Source of the DNA: a virus
IMG/VR virus record: IMGVR_UViG_3300042520_001788
Span: 1 to 38,169 of that record
Length of the DNA stretch: 38,169 nt
Strand: one strand, 5' to 3'
This document shows, piece by piece, positions 1 through 5,223 of the stretch. The notes below the pieces were generated by a model, which made no database searches, had not been told where the DNA came from, and was given only the letters and a program-made list of their open reading frames with translations. The stretch's first letter is position 1; each line of letters opens with the position of its first letter. Both the position numbers and the translations under genes were made by a program.

Positions 1-34
1 GAAAGTCTACAGATGTTTGTGTCTTGTTACTCAT
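1..34 (-). CDS. 5' end of a small phage protein, cut by window edge
   Basis: Reading leftward from an ATG at 34 the frame stays open to the window edge, giving MSNKTQTSVDF. The start lies inside the last codons of the upstream gene (8-nt overlap), as is usual in this tightly packed leftward block. The N-terminus resembles many small phage proteins with a hydroxy-rich beginning followed by a 'V(D/E)(F/W)' segment, but nothing firm can be said of its function. Confidence 0.45.
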   Translation of the reverse strand, partial: MSNKTQTSVDF

Positions 35-248
35 TATTACCTCCTTTGATTTTATCTCTCATCCATTTAGCACCATTAATTCTATCAACAAAAATTTGAT
101 TTTCCGTTGTGAACTCTTTTTCTATTTCCTCATTACTTGGTAGTTTTATTGGGGTTAGTGAATCAATAGTATCGTCTATCCGAGATGGTATAAATGATAA
201 TTGATAAAGCAGTTTTCTAACTTGCTCTTCTGTGTATAGCTTACTCAT
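27..248 (-). CDS. Small hypothetical phage protein (73 aa)
   Basis: Not recognised. The 73-residue protein starts MSKLYTEEQVRKLL, a charged, probably helical N-terminus seen in many small phage accessory proteins, and has no cysteine motif or membrane segment. Its ATG overlaps the stop of the upstream gene in an ATGA arrangement (245-248), so translation is probably coupled to it. Position in a run of same-strand small genes suggests an early, host- or metabolism-modulating accessory function, which is inference only. Confidence 0.7.
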   Translation of the reverse strand: MSKLYTEEQVRKLLYQLSFIPSRIDDTIDSLTPIKLPSNEEIEKEFTTENQIFVDRINGAKWMRDKIKGGNNE

Positions 249-631
249 TGCTGTACAATTTTAATTGTTCCTAAAGTTCCACTTGCTAACGCAGGAGAGG
301 AATAGACATTATCCCAGTCATTGTCTTTTGCAAGTTGATACAATATTGTTCTGGTGATTTGATAGGTGTTTCCGATAAACTCGGTGCTGTTGTATCCAAA
401 ACTTTGATTATCTGCAAAGTCAGGGAGAAGAACTCTTTTAGCCTGTCTTAGTAATTCCTCAGCTTCATCACGTCTTTTCATCTGCTCTTCAAATGGCAAG
501 CCTCTCAACATTTCTTCAATGGTGCTTCTTAACTGCCATTGTCCAGCAGCAAAACGAGACACATCATCCATGCAATCTGAGATCAACCTCATTTGCTCCT
601 CTGATAGTTCAATAGTGTATTTCTTGCTCAT
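245..631 (-). CDS. Hypothetical phage protein, start reassigned to 631 (128 aa)
   Basis: Not recognised with certainty. I start it at the ATG at 631 (MSKKYTIELSEEQ) because the 16 residues of the longer frame (to 679) are Cys-rich and unlike a phage N-terminus, and would run into the structured RNA-like stretch just upstream. The sequence is mostly helical with a charged 'EEQMKRRDEAEELLRQ' segment. The pattern I-E-L-(S/T)-x-E-Q near the N-terminus recurs in small phage proteins of unknown role. The stop overlaps the next start as ATGA. It is the first gene downstream of the tRNA-like element. Confidence 0.7.
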   Translation of the reverse strand: MSKKYTIELSEEQMRLISDCMDDVSRFAAGQWQLRSTIEEMLRGLPFEEQMKRRDEAEELLRQAKRVLLPDFADNQSFGYNSTEFIGNTYQITRTILYQLAKDNDWDNVYSSPALASGTLGTIKIVQQ

Positions 632-644
632 TGTATTTAGTTTG

Positions 645-816
645 CAAGGGAGGCAGGTTATGATCCTGCACGACAACACTCACTGGAAAGGCTATAACAG
701 GTGGTCCTGCTTATACCTTAGGTAATCCTCTTATGTGTTATCTATCTTACCTCCTTAGCGTCTACCATATCATGTACATACTATTACTCTTTGTACAATC
801 ATTCCGCCACTCCCCC
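645..816 (-). ncRNA. tRNA-Leu-like element with large insertions
   Basis: On the minus strand the 5' end (816 downward) reads GGGGGAGTGGCGGAAT and, after a 33-nt interruption, TGGTAGACGC at 769-760 or so; joined, these match the acceptor and D-arm of a class II (Leu) tRNA. The 3' end has a 5-bp stem GCAGG/CCTGC with a 7-nt loop followed by CTCCC, which can pair with the 5' GGGAG, as a T-arm plus acceptor would. The T-loop (ATCATAA) lacks the usual TTCRA. The D-loop insertion contains TGTACA twice, able to form a hairpin. The middle holds AGGTAA/TTACCT and a TATAAGCAGG/CCTGTTATA-type hairpin placed like a long variable arm. Total length about 172 nt against about 85 for a normal tRNA-Leu. It may be a decayed tRNA, an interrupted tRNA, or another structured RNA; no anticodon is assigned. 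Confidence 0.4.
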
Positions 817-968
817 GTGTTCCTCGTCTTTCCGAGGTGTCACCCAGCCGCCAAACTAGGTATTTATATATGACGATCTTGCCTTTTTAAACGACGTCGA
901 GAAGGCTAACTCTATCTCCTATACGATGAGAACAGTTACTTGAGCTTGTGTCAGAGGCTTACTGTGTT
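817..968. other. Gene-free stretch with further tRNA-like pieces
   Basis: No convincing reading frame is present on either strand. On the minus strand a segment around 901-945 reads AAGCTCAA, then after an interruption GATAGAG followed by AGCCTTCT. This recalls the D-arm and anticodon arm of a tRNA-Arg, again with extra bases in the D-loop position, but no matching T-arm was found. A CCTCG/CGAGG hairpin lies near 825-840. I treat this as possible relic tRNA sequence, not a called gene. Confidence 0.25.
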
Positions 969-1091
969 TTACGATCTCCTGGCCAACGGAGCTATTACTT
1001 TTTCTTTCTTATTCATTTGAGAGAGTACCCACGTCAAGACTTCTAGCTTTAATTCGTCAGAGAGATCCTCGCTAAAGGTCTTTCGGAGCAT
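969..1091 (-). CDS. Small basic protein (40 aa)
   Basis: A 40-codon frame from the ATG at 1091 gives MLRKTFSEDLSDELKLEVLTWVLSQMNKKEKVIAPLARRS. A GTG at 1103 in the same frame would add four residues and overlap the upstream stop. Composition (helical, alternating charge, hydrophobic heptads, basic tail) looks like a real protein, and the tight junction with the upstream gene fits the local pattern. No family is recognised. The start choice (ATG against GTG) is open. Confidence 0.5.
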   Translation of the reverse strand: MLRKTFSEDLSDELKLEVLTWVLSQMNKKEKVIAPLARRS

Positions 1092-1095
1092 TCGC

Positions 1096-1368
1096 TCATA
1101 CACCAGCTGCTTCACTATCTTCATCTGTATCCTTTTGTTCTAATGAGGCACGAAATAATCTTGCGTAGTTTTGAAACTCAGGATTGTTTCTCATTTCCGT
1201 GAGAGGCTCATGTGAGATGCCTTCAAATCCAGCAAGTAGCTTTGTTGCAGATTCTACGATTTCCTCATTACTTGCATCCAAGTTAAGAGCCAAAAGCTCT
1301 ATTAGTAATTTCTCAAATGCTTCAGTAAAGGCTTCTATCCCACTGCTTGTTAAATTTAATTGACTCAT
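1096..1368 (-). CDS. Hypothetical acidic helical protein (90 aa)
   Basis: Not recognised. The 90-residue product (MSQLNLTSSGIEAFTEAFEK) is acidic and rich in Leu/Glu, predicted almost wholly helical by eye, ending in a disordered DTDEDSEAAGV tail. It is the first gene behind a good Bacteroidota-type promoter (1384-1416) with a short A/T-rich leader and no Shine-Dalgarno site, so it probably heads the leftward operon that continues through the 40-residue gene. Confidence 0.7.
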   Translation of the reverse strand: MSQLNLTSSGIEAFTEAFEKLLIELLALNLDASNEEIVESATKLLAGFEGISHEPLTEMRNNPEFQNYARLFRASLEQKDTDEDSEAAGV

Positions 1369-1383
1369 TTTATATTATTTTCA

Positions 1384-1416
1384 CAAATGTAAGAATAACG
1401 GAAAACAATATGCAAA
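1384..1416 (-). promoter_or_regulatory. Bacteroidota-type promoter for the leftward small-gene operon
   Basis: Minus-strand TACATTTG (1391-1384) fits the TAnnTTTG -7 element; TTTG at 1416-1413 lies 21 nt upstream as the -33 element. The start codon at 1368 follows after a short A/T-rich leader. Confidence 0.6.
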
Positions 1417-1433
1417 TTAAGTTATTAACAATT

Positions 1434-1595
1434 TTAAATGTTGTTGGGAAGTTTGTATTCCTCTCCAGAGTTGAGACTTGACTTATAATCTTTGATGATG
1501 TCGCATAGGAGTGGCTTCTTACCGATCTGAGAGCAGCCTAATTGGTGAGCGTTATAGTACCCACATTCAGGGCATTTACTTTTTTGCTTTTTCAT
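1434..1595 (-). CDS. Small zinc-ribbon-like protein (53 aa)
   Basis: A 53-codon frame from ATG 1595 to TAA 1434. Near the N-terminus it has CPECG (Cys8 and Cys11), followed by His17 and further cysteines at 21 and 31. The CxxC knuckle with later Cys/His suggests a metal-binding mini-protein, as often found among phage accessory genes, though the second knuckle is not a clean CxxC. It is separated from the next leftward gene by an AT-rich gap carrying that gene's promoter. Function unknown. Confidence 0.6.
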   Translation of the reverse strand: MKKQKSKCPECGYYNAHQLGCSQIGKKPLLCDIIKDYKSSLNSGEEYKLPNNI

Positions 1596-1620
1596 AGATG
1601 CAAGGTACTATTTTTTTCAA

Positions 1621-1628
1621 TATCTTTG
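1621..1628 (+). promoter_or_regulatory. TAnnTTTG -7 element ahead of the rightward island
   Basis: TATCTTTG lies 21 nt upstream of the ATG at 1649, followed by an A/T-rich leader. No clear TTG -33 element is seen at the expected 19-21 nt distance, so the call rests on the -7 box and position. Confidence 0.5.
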
Positions 1629-1648
1629 TTTGTATAAATAAAAAATAA

Positions 1649-2071
1649 ATGGATAAGCCACGTAAAAATAAAGAGAGTGTAAAGAATCCACTCAGCTATA
1701 ATAAGAAGACTGGAGTTCTTACAAAAGGTAAGACTACTTTAAATACAGATACTGGAGAGCAGGTAAAGAAAAACTTATCTATTGCCATGCCTGGTAAGAA
1801 GGGTAATGGTAAGAATCGTTTCTACAGTATGAAGGAAGTTAGTTCCTTAGCTGGAGGAGAGAAGAAAGTCCTTAAGTCGAGAGAGGTTAAGGTGGATAAC
1901 AAAGGTAATAAGACTAAGACTAAAGTTGATGGTAATGTTACCATGACCAAGACTAAGAAGGCTGGAGGTAACTCTCGCATCTCCATTACTGATGCTAGCA
2001 CAGGTAGAAAATACTCTGCTAAGAATGCAATAGCTGCTAATAGAAAGGTTAATAAATTAAAGAGATCATAA
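1649..2071 (+). CDS. Lys-rich basic protein (140 aa)
   Basis: Not recognised by family. The 140-residue protein is extremely Lys/Asn/Gly/Thr-rich and highly basic, with short repeating K-V-x-K/T-K patterns (for example VKVDNKGNKTKTKVDGNVT). It has few aromatic residues and no hydrophobic core that I can see, so it is either disordered or a beta-repeat nucleic-acid-binding protein. A paralogous style is seen in the 130-residue gene at 3046, which also opens MDK-x-RKN. It is the first gene of a rightward island of basic small proteins with its own promoter. A DNA-condensing or internal virion role is a guess. Confidence 0.75.
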   Translation: MDKPRKNKESVKNPLSYNKKTGVLTKGKTTLNTDTGEQVKKNLSIAMPGKKGNGKNRFYSMKEVSSLAGGEKKVLKSREVKVDNKGNKTKTKVDGNVTMTKTKKAGGNSRISITDASTGRKYSAKNAIAANRKVNKLKRS

Positions 2072-2074
2072 GAT

Positions 2075-2212
2075 ATGGCAAAGGTACAGAGTACATCCAA
2101 TTTCAAGAAGAAGCCAAAGGTTAAGAGACCTGGTGTTATTGCAAAGACGAAGTGTTCGTGTTCTAAGACTTCTAAAAATTATGTTAAGTCATATAAAGGT
2201 CAGGGACGATGA
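2075..2212 (+). CDS. Lys-rich micro-protein with a CSC motif (45 aa)
   Basis: A 45-codon frame begins MAKVQSTSNFKKKPKVKRPG just 3 nt after the preceding stop and ends TGA overlapping the next ATG (ATGA, 2209-2212). The product is strongly basic with a KCSCSK motif in the middle. Its composition matches its neighbours, and the tight spacing at both ends supports it as real and translationally coupled. Function unknown. Confidence 0.65.
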   Translation: MAKVQSTSNFKKKPKVKRPGVIAKTKCSCSKTSKNYVKSYKGQGR

Positions 2213-2385
2213 AAAAACAGATGCTTAAAAGAAAGGATGGTAGTGTGTCTCCAAGAGGACTTTGGGATAATATCCGTAAAAAAGCTGAGGAAAACAAAAG
2301 GACTGGTGCTAAACCAAAGGCTCCTACTGCCGCAATGGAAAGACAGAAGCAAATCATTAAGTCTAAAACTAAAAAGAAAAAGTAA
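2209..2385 (+). CDS. Lys-rich small protein (58 aa)
   Basis: A 58-codon frame starts MKKQMLKRKDGSVSPRGLWD. It overlaps the upstream stop by 4 nt and shares the final A of its TAA with the next ATG (TAATG). The product is very basic, with a C-terminal KSKTKKKK tail. The 'SPRGLWDNIRKKAEENKRTG' type segment recalls small phage proteins of unknown function carrying a G-L-W-x-N-I-x-K pattern. No activity can be assigned. Confidence 0.65.
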   Translation: MKKQMLKRKDGSVSPRGLWDNIRKKAEENKRTGAKPKAPTAAMERQKQIIKSKTKKKK

Positions 2386-2660
2386 TGGCTAAGACACCAG
2401 CTTGGACTCGTAAGGAGGGGAAGGATCCAAAAGGAGGTCTCAATGCAAAAGGAGTTGCCTCTTATAGAAAAGCTAACCCTGGATCGAAGTTACAAACCGC
2501 TGTAACCAAGAAACCTTCTGAAATAAAGAAGGGGAGTAAGGATGATAAAAGACGCAAATCCTTCTGCGCGAGAATGTCTGGTATGCCCGGACCTATGAAG
2601 GACGAGAAAGGTAAACCAACAAGAAAAGCACTTTCTTTAAAAAAATGGAATTGCTCTTAA
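2385..2660 (+). CDS. Conserved basic phage protein, DUF6321-like (91 aa)
   Basis: This one is recognisable: WTRKEGKDPKGGLNAKG at the N-terminus, then KRRKSFCARMSGMPGP (about residues 56-71) and the C-terminal RKALSLKKWNC. These are hallmarks of a small protein family widespread in marine and freshwater phages and also in some hosts, which I believe is DUF6321; the accession is from memory. The family has no proven function. The invariant Cys residues in SFCARM and at the end (WNC) suggest metal binding or structure. It overlaps the upstream gene by one base. Its presence makes it likely that the whole island encodes basic nucleic-acid-associated or virion-associated proteins. Confidence 0.8.
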   Translation: MAKTPAWTRKEGKDPKGGLNAKGVASYRKANPGSKLQTAVTKKPSEIKKGSKDDKRRKSFCARMSGMPGPMKDEKGKPTRKALSLKKWNCS

Positions 2661-2668
2661 AAAAATAG

Positions 2669-2676
2669 TATATTTG
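2669..2676 (+). promoter_or_regulatory. TAnnTTTG -7 element before the 113-aa gene
   Basis: TATATTTG sits 18 nt upstream of the ATG at 2694 in a short AT-rich gap. A TTG at 2651-2653 is present but the spacing (15 nt) is shorter than usual. Confidence 0.45.
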
Positions 2677-2693
2677 CTTAAATATTTTATACC

Positions 2694-3035
2694 ATGAACG
2701 CATTCGATTTAAATAGAAAAGAATATATCCGAGTTAATAATAACGGAGGTGATCCTTTAACTGATTTTAGCAAGGTTACTTTCTTAACCTCTTTTGTTAT
2801 CACTGGAAATTCAGCGTATCCTTTACCTGTTACATATGATGGAGTAGCAGTTGATAAATCTAATAATGATTTATTTATTAATGCAAATGAGTATTGCACA
2901 GAATATTATCTAGATTCTGGTGGTTACGCCTGCTACATTTCGCAGATGGGTGTTTTGAATAGCACTACGAATGTTAATATTCCATACGCAAAGGTGAATG
3001 TATATGCTATGGACGGAAGAGATATTACAGCTTAA
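2694..3035 (+). CDS. Hypothetical beta-rich protein, possibly virion-associated (113 aa)
   Basis: Not recognised. Unlike its neighbours this 113-residue protein is not basic; it is rich in Asn, Tyr, Val and Thr with alternating hydrophobic patterns typical of beta-sandwich proteins. It has its own -7 box 18 nt upstream. The composition (short, beta-rich, few charged residues) resembles small capsid decoration or fibre-associated proteins, but location away from the structural block means this is only a suggestion. Confidence 0.65.
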   Translation: MNAFDLNRKEYIRVNNNGGDPLTDFSKVTFLTSFVITGNSAYPLPVTYDGVAVDKSNNDLFINANEYCTEYYLDSGGYACYISQMGVLNSTTNVNIPYAKVNVYAMDGRDITA

Positions 3036-3045
3036 TTAAATTACA

Positions 3046-3438
3046 ATGGATAAAATTAGAAAAAACTTATTAGGTCGTGATGTAAAAGTTACACGCGATG
3101 GGAGTACTAAAACTCGTGAGGTTACAGGTAACAAGGTAGCTAAGACTACTGTTACTAAAAATCTAAGTTCAGGTGGAAAGAAAATTACTACAAGTAAGAT
3201 TAAAGTTTCTCCAAGAGAACAAATGGTTGACGTTATTAATAAAACTAAATATACTGGAGCTGCTGGAAGAAAGCGTGTGCTTGATGTAAATCCAGAAACG
3301 AGCAGAAAGAAAACTACCTCTAAAGCTTTTTCAGTTGATCCTGCAAAAGCAAAACAGACAAAGAACACAATGTCTGTAAGAGAGAAGGCTAAGAAAGTAT
3401 ATAAAGGAACGAATTTACCTAAAAAATATAATGGCTAA
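3046..3438 (+). CDS. Lys/Thr-rich basic protein (130 aa)
   Basis: Not recognised. It starts MDKIRKNLLGRDVKVTRDGS; repeated V-K-V-T/ T-x-V-T-K patterns resemble the 140-residue protein at 1649, so the two may be divergent paralogues. It is very basic with no cysteines, and its last eight bases overlap the next gene. The first half looks like short beta strands separated by basic turns, the second half disordered. A nucleic-acid-binding role is inferred from charge only. Confidence 0.7.
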   Translation: MDKIRKNLLGRDVKVTRDGSTKTREVTGNKVAKTTVTKNLSSGGKKITTSKIKVSPREQMVDVINKTKYTGAAGRKRVLDVNPETSRKKTTSKAFSVDPAKAKQTKNTMSVREKAKKVYKGTNLPKKYNG

Positions 3439-3772
3439 AATGTATACCACATCTAAGACTAATCCTATTACAGGAATGTCTACAGATAATAATCCTCGTC
3501 AAGAAGCTCGTCAAGAAAAGAGACAGGTTAGAAGAGAAGAGAGAGCTTTAAACAAAAGCCTTAACGAGGGTATTAAAAAGCAAGGTAAGGCTTTAAAGCA
3601 ATACTACAAAGGCACTCCTGTTGAAGAGACTGCATCTACTCCAAAAACAAAAGACTGGAGAGACAAGGCTAAAGCAGACAAGGGTGGTAAAAAAGGAATA
3701 GTTGTGAAAGGCGGTAAGGGTGGTCGAGTGAATATCAACAAGATGGATGCGTCTTGTAAAAAACCTAAATAG
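3431..3772 (+). CDS. Basic protein with Arg-rich helix (113 aa)
   Basis: Not recognised. It begins MAKMYTTSKTNPITGMSTDN and continues with a strongly charged stretch of Arg/Glu/Gln (residues about 23-40) that should form an amphipathic or single alpha-helix, then a Gly/Lys-rich tail ending CKKPK. The start overlaps the upstream gene by 8 nt. Its 3' end overlaps the 3' end of the convergent gene on the other strand by 8 nt, so no terminator separates the two units. Confidence 0.65.
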   Translation: MAKMYTTSKTNPITGMSTDNNPRQEARQEKRQVRREERALNKSLNEGIKKQGKALKQYYKGTPVEETASTPKTKDWRDKAKADKGGKKGIVVKGGKGGRVNINKMDASCKKPK

Positions 3773-4019
3773 AATCTCGGTTCATAAAGATAGACTTAAT
3801 CGACTCGTAAGATAATTTGAATAGGCGTGGGTTTCCCATGCCTATTTCTATTACAGTATATTCTGGAACTAATTCATCAACCTGTCTTATGGACATCACA
3901 TCTCGGATATCAAACATGGTGGTGACTAATTGTTCCGTTGGTGTGAGATCAAAGAAGTCTATCCCTCCAGTATTGGTTAAGACCTCCATAGCCTCTATAT
4001 AAAAGCCTTTAATCAACAT
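3765..4019 (-). CDS. Hypothetical protein (84 aa)
   Basis: Not recognised. An 84-residue mixed alpha/beta protein without cysteines or membrane segments; motifs such as RQVDELVPEYTVIEIGMGNPRL look like a compact folded domain. It overlaps the upstream gene by 11 nt and converges with the rightward island with an 8-nt tail-to-tail overlap. It is the last gene of the leftward early block in this part of the window. Confidence 0.65.
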   Translation of the reverse strand: MLIKGFYIEAMEVLTNTGGIDFFDLTPTEQLVTTMFDIRDVMSIRQVDELVPEYTVIEIGMGNPRLFKLSYESIKSIFMNRDSI

Positions 4020-4212
4020 TTGGACGTAGTATATACCTAATAAGTCTGCGTAGGTTCTTTGCGTCTCTATAAGAGAGAGGGATCAATTGCCTACCACTCT
4101 CATTGGTAATGGCAATGTCCACTCCAGCTCCATTGGCCCATTCTGTAACTTCTAACATTTTGTTCTCTTCCTTATCGTGGAAGTAAGATACCTTAGTTTT
4201 TTTTGTGTGCAT
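4009..4212 (-). CDS. Hypothetical protein (67 aa)
   Basis: Not recognised. The 67-residue product has an N-terminal beta-rich half (VSYFHDKEENKMLEVTEW) and a C-terminal helix ending DAKNLRRLIRYIL. Small phage proteins with a similar 'LS-R-x-A-x-x-L' ending are common but uncharacterised. It overlaps the upstream nuclease-like gene by 20 nt and the downstream gene by 11 nt, which supports co-translation. Confidence 0.6.
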   Translation of the reverse strand: MHTKKTKVSYFHDKEENKMLEVTEWANGAGVDIAITNESGRQLIPLSYRDAKNLRRLIRYILRPNVD

Positions 4213-4681
4213 TTTCTTTAAATCTTAATAATTGATCTTGTTCTAGTACATACGAATCTCCTGTTCCAAGGTTACGAATGTTCTCTTCTTTTTTTACATC
4301 CTCTGATCGGGCGTATCCAGCAAAGCGAATAGTGTAGTCATCCTCAACTATAGCGAGGACATACATATCCATTGGTTGAGGATTCAACTTAACAATCATA
4401 CGCCCCTTTGGGAGGCGAGTGCTTTTTACATCTATGCTCAAATGTTTAAATATGCAATCTGGCTGACCTGCTGTATCATCTCCAAAGGAGAGGCTGAAGT
4501 GGATGTTGTGCCACTTGCAGAAGGCGTACTCAGAGAGGCATCCGTCAAAGTCTATTTCGTATCCCGACTTATCCGAGGCAAACTTCTGGTCCACCACGTT
4601 TTTTTTTCTGCTAACAAATGCTCTTGTGGAGGCCAATGTTCTTAGGAAGTGTACTTCCGATTCGTTTAATTTTATTATCAT
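4193..4681 (-). CDS. Putative PD-(D/E)XK-fold nuclease (162 aa)
   Basis: The order of residues fits the PD-(D/E)XK nuclease core: an N-terminal helix carrying Glu51 in GCLSEYAF, then PD at 74-75 in AGQPDCIF, then a strand IDVKS giving D84-x-K86. The predicted strand-turn-strand between PD and DxK and the length match small phage nucleases of this superfamily. These act as metal-dependent DNA endo- or exonucleases, for example in replication, recombination or host DNA breakdown. The ATG overlaps the stop of the 32-residue membrane peptide as ATGA. The superfamily is highly divergent, so this is motif-based inference. Confidence 0.6.
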   Translation of the reverse strand: MIIKLNESEVHFLRTLASTRAFVSRKKNVVDQKFASDKSGYEIDFDGCLSEYAFCKWHNIHFSLSFGDDTAGQPDCIFKHLSIDVKSTRLPKGRMIVKLNPQPMDMYVLAIVEDDYTIRFAGYARSEDVKKEENIRNLGTGDSYVLEQDQLLRFKENAHKKN

Positions 4682-4776
4682 GCAGAGAATCCGTTTTGGT
4701 TATCATTCCCGTCAAGATAAGCTGCAATAACTATTAGGCATGAAATAGCTAATGCAAGTATCAACCAGTTGTTCAT
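4678..4776 (-). CDS. 32-residue single-pass membrane peptide
   Basis: From ATG 4776 to TGA 4678 the frame gives a 32-residue peptide whose residues 4-20 (WLILALAISCLIVIAAY) form a clear transmembrane helix, followed by a short polar tail. Both ends overlap neighbours as ATGA (4773-4776 upstream, 4678-4681 downstream), so it fills the gap between the MazG-like and nuclease-like genes exactly. This junction geometry and the hydrophobic helix argue for a real gene. Possible roles include membrane anchoring or a host-envelope effect; none can be assigned. Confidence 0.6.
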   Translation of the reverse strand: MNNWLILALAISCLIVIAAYLDGNDNQNGFSA

Positions 4777-5147
4777 AGTAATAATTTAATATTTGGTGGT
4801 GAGTATGAAGAGGATTTTACAACCTTTCCGTAGTCATTATATACTGGTTTACCGTCCTCTAATTTTGACATATTAGATCGGTGTATCTCATTAAAGATAT
4901 CCTCTAATTTATCCTGAATACCGTGACGTATTGCAGTCCCAATCAGTACATAAAGCATATCCCCAATGGCATCAGCTACCTCCACTAAATTACCATCAGC
5001 CGCTGCATCTGCATACTCCTCTAATTCCTCTAATAAAAGTCTGTACTGGAGAACGATCTCGTTACGATCTAAATTTGTTGTTTCCTTTCTAATAGGTAGA
5101 TTAAAGGCGGTGTTGAACTCTTCTACTTTATCGATTAAATTTTTCAT
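4773..5147 (-). CDS. MazG-like / HisE-type nucleotide pyrophosphohydrolase (124 aa)
   Basis: An all-alpha NTP pyrophosphatase. The metal-binding signature is visible: EELEE at 40-44 (ExxE, with Glu41 and Glu44), then E56-x-x-D59 with Asp63 in VEVADAIGD. The C-terminal EIHRSNMSKL-x-DGKP-x-Y segment is typical of the phosphoribosyl-ATP pyrophosphohydrolase-like phage subgroup. Such enzymes hydrolyse (d)NTPs to monophosphates and pyrophosphate, adjusting dNTP pools or alarmone levels during infection. It is preceded by the best promoter in the window (5170-5199) and an AAAAACACACA leader immediately before ATG. It heads the operon running to 3765. Confidence 0.85.
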   Translation of the reverse strand: MKNLIDKVEEFNTAFNLPIRKETTNLDRNEIVLQYRLLLEELEEYADAAADGNLVEVADAIGDMLYVLIGTAIRHGIQDKLEDIFNEIHRSNMSKLEDGKPVYNDYGKVVKSSSYSPPNIKLLL

Positions 5148-5158
5148 TGTGTGTTTTT
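5148..5158 (-). promoter_or_regulatory. ACACAC leader motif before the MazG-like gene
   Basis: Minus-strand AAAAACACACA directly abuts the ATG at 5147. The same motif recurs in the leaders at 6064, 10516, 12771, 12814, 18868 and 21497. Confidence 0.4.
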
Positions 5159-5169
5159 ATTTTCTTTTA

Positions 5170-5199
5170 CAAAGATATAAAAGAATTTTGTAAAGTCAA
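5170..5199 (-). promoter_or_regulatory. Strong Bacteroidota-type promoter
   Basis: Minus-strand TTG (5199-5197), a 19-nt spacer and TATCTTTG (5177-5170) match the Bacteroidota consensus closely. The MazG-like gene starts at 5147. Confidence 0.75.
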
Positions 5200-5223
5200 T
5201 TGAATGATATTAACACGATCTTG

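Noticed and set aside
1822-2106. Minus-strand frame opposite the Lys-rich gene
   Set aside because: Leu/Val-rich hydrophobic product is simply the antisense of Lys-rich coding sequence; no promoter or coherent neighbours.
3036-3368. Minus-strand hydrophobic frame
   Set aside because: Same antisense artefact over a Lys/Thr-rich gene.
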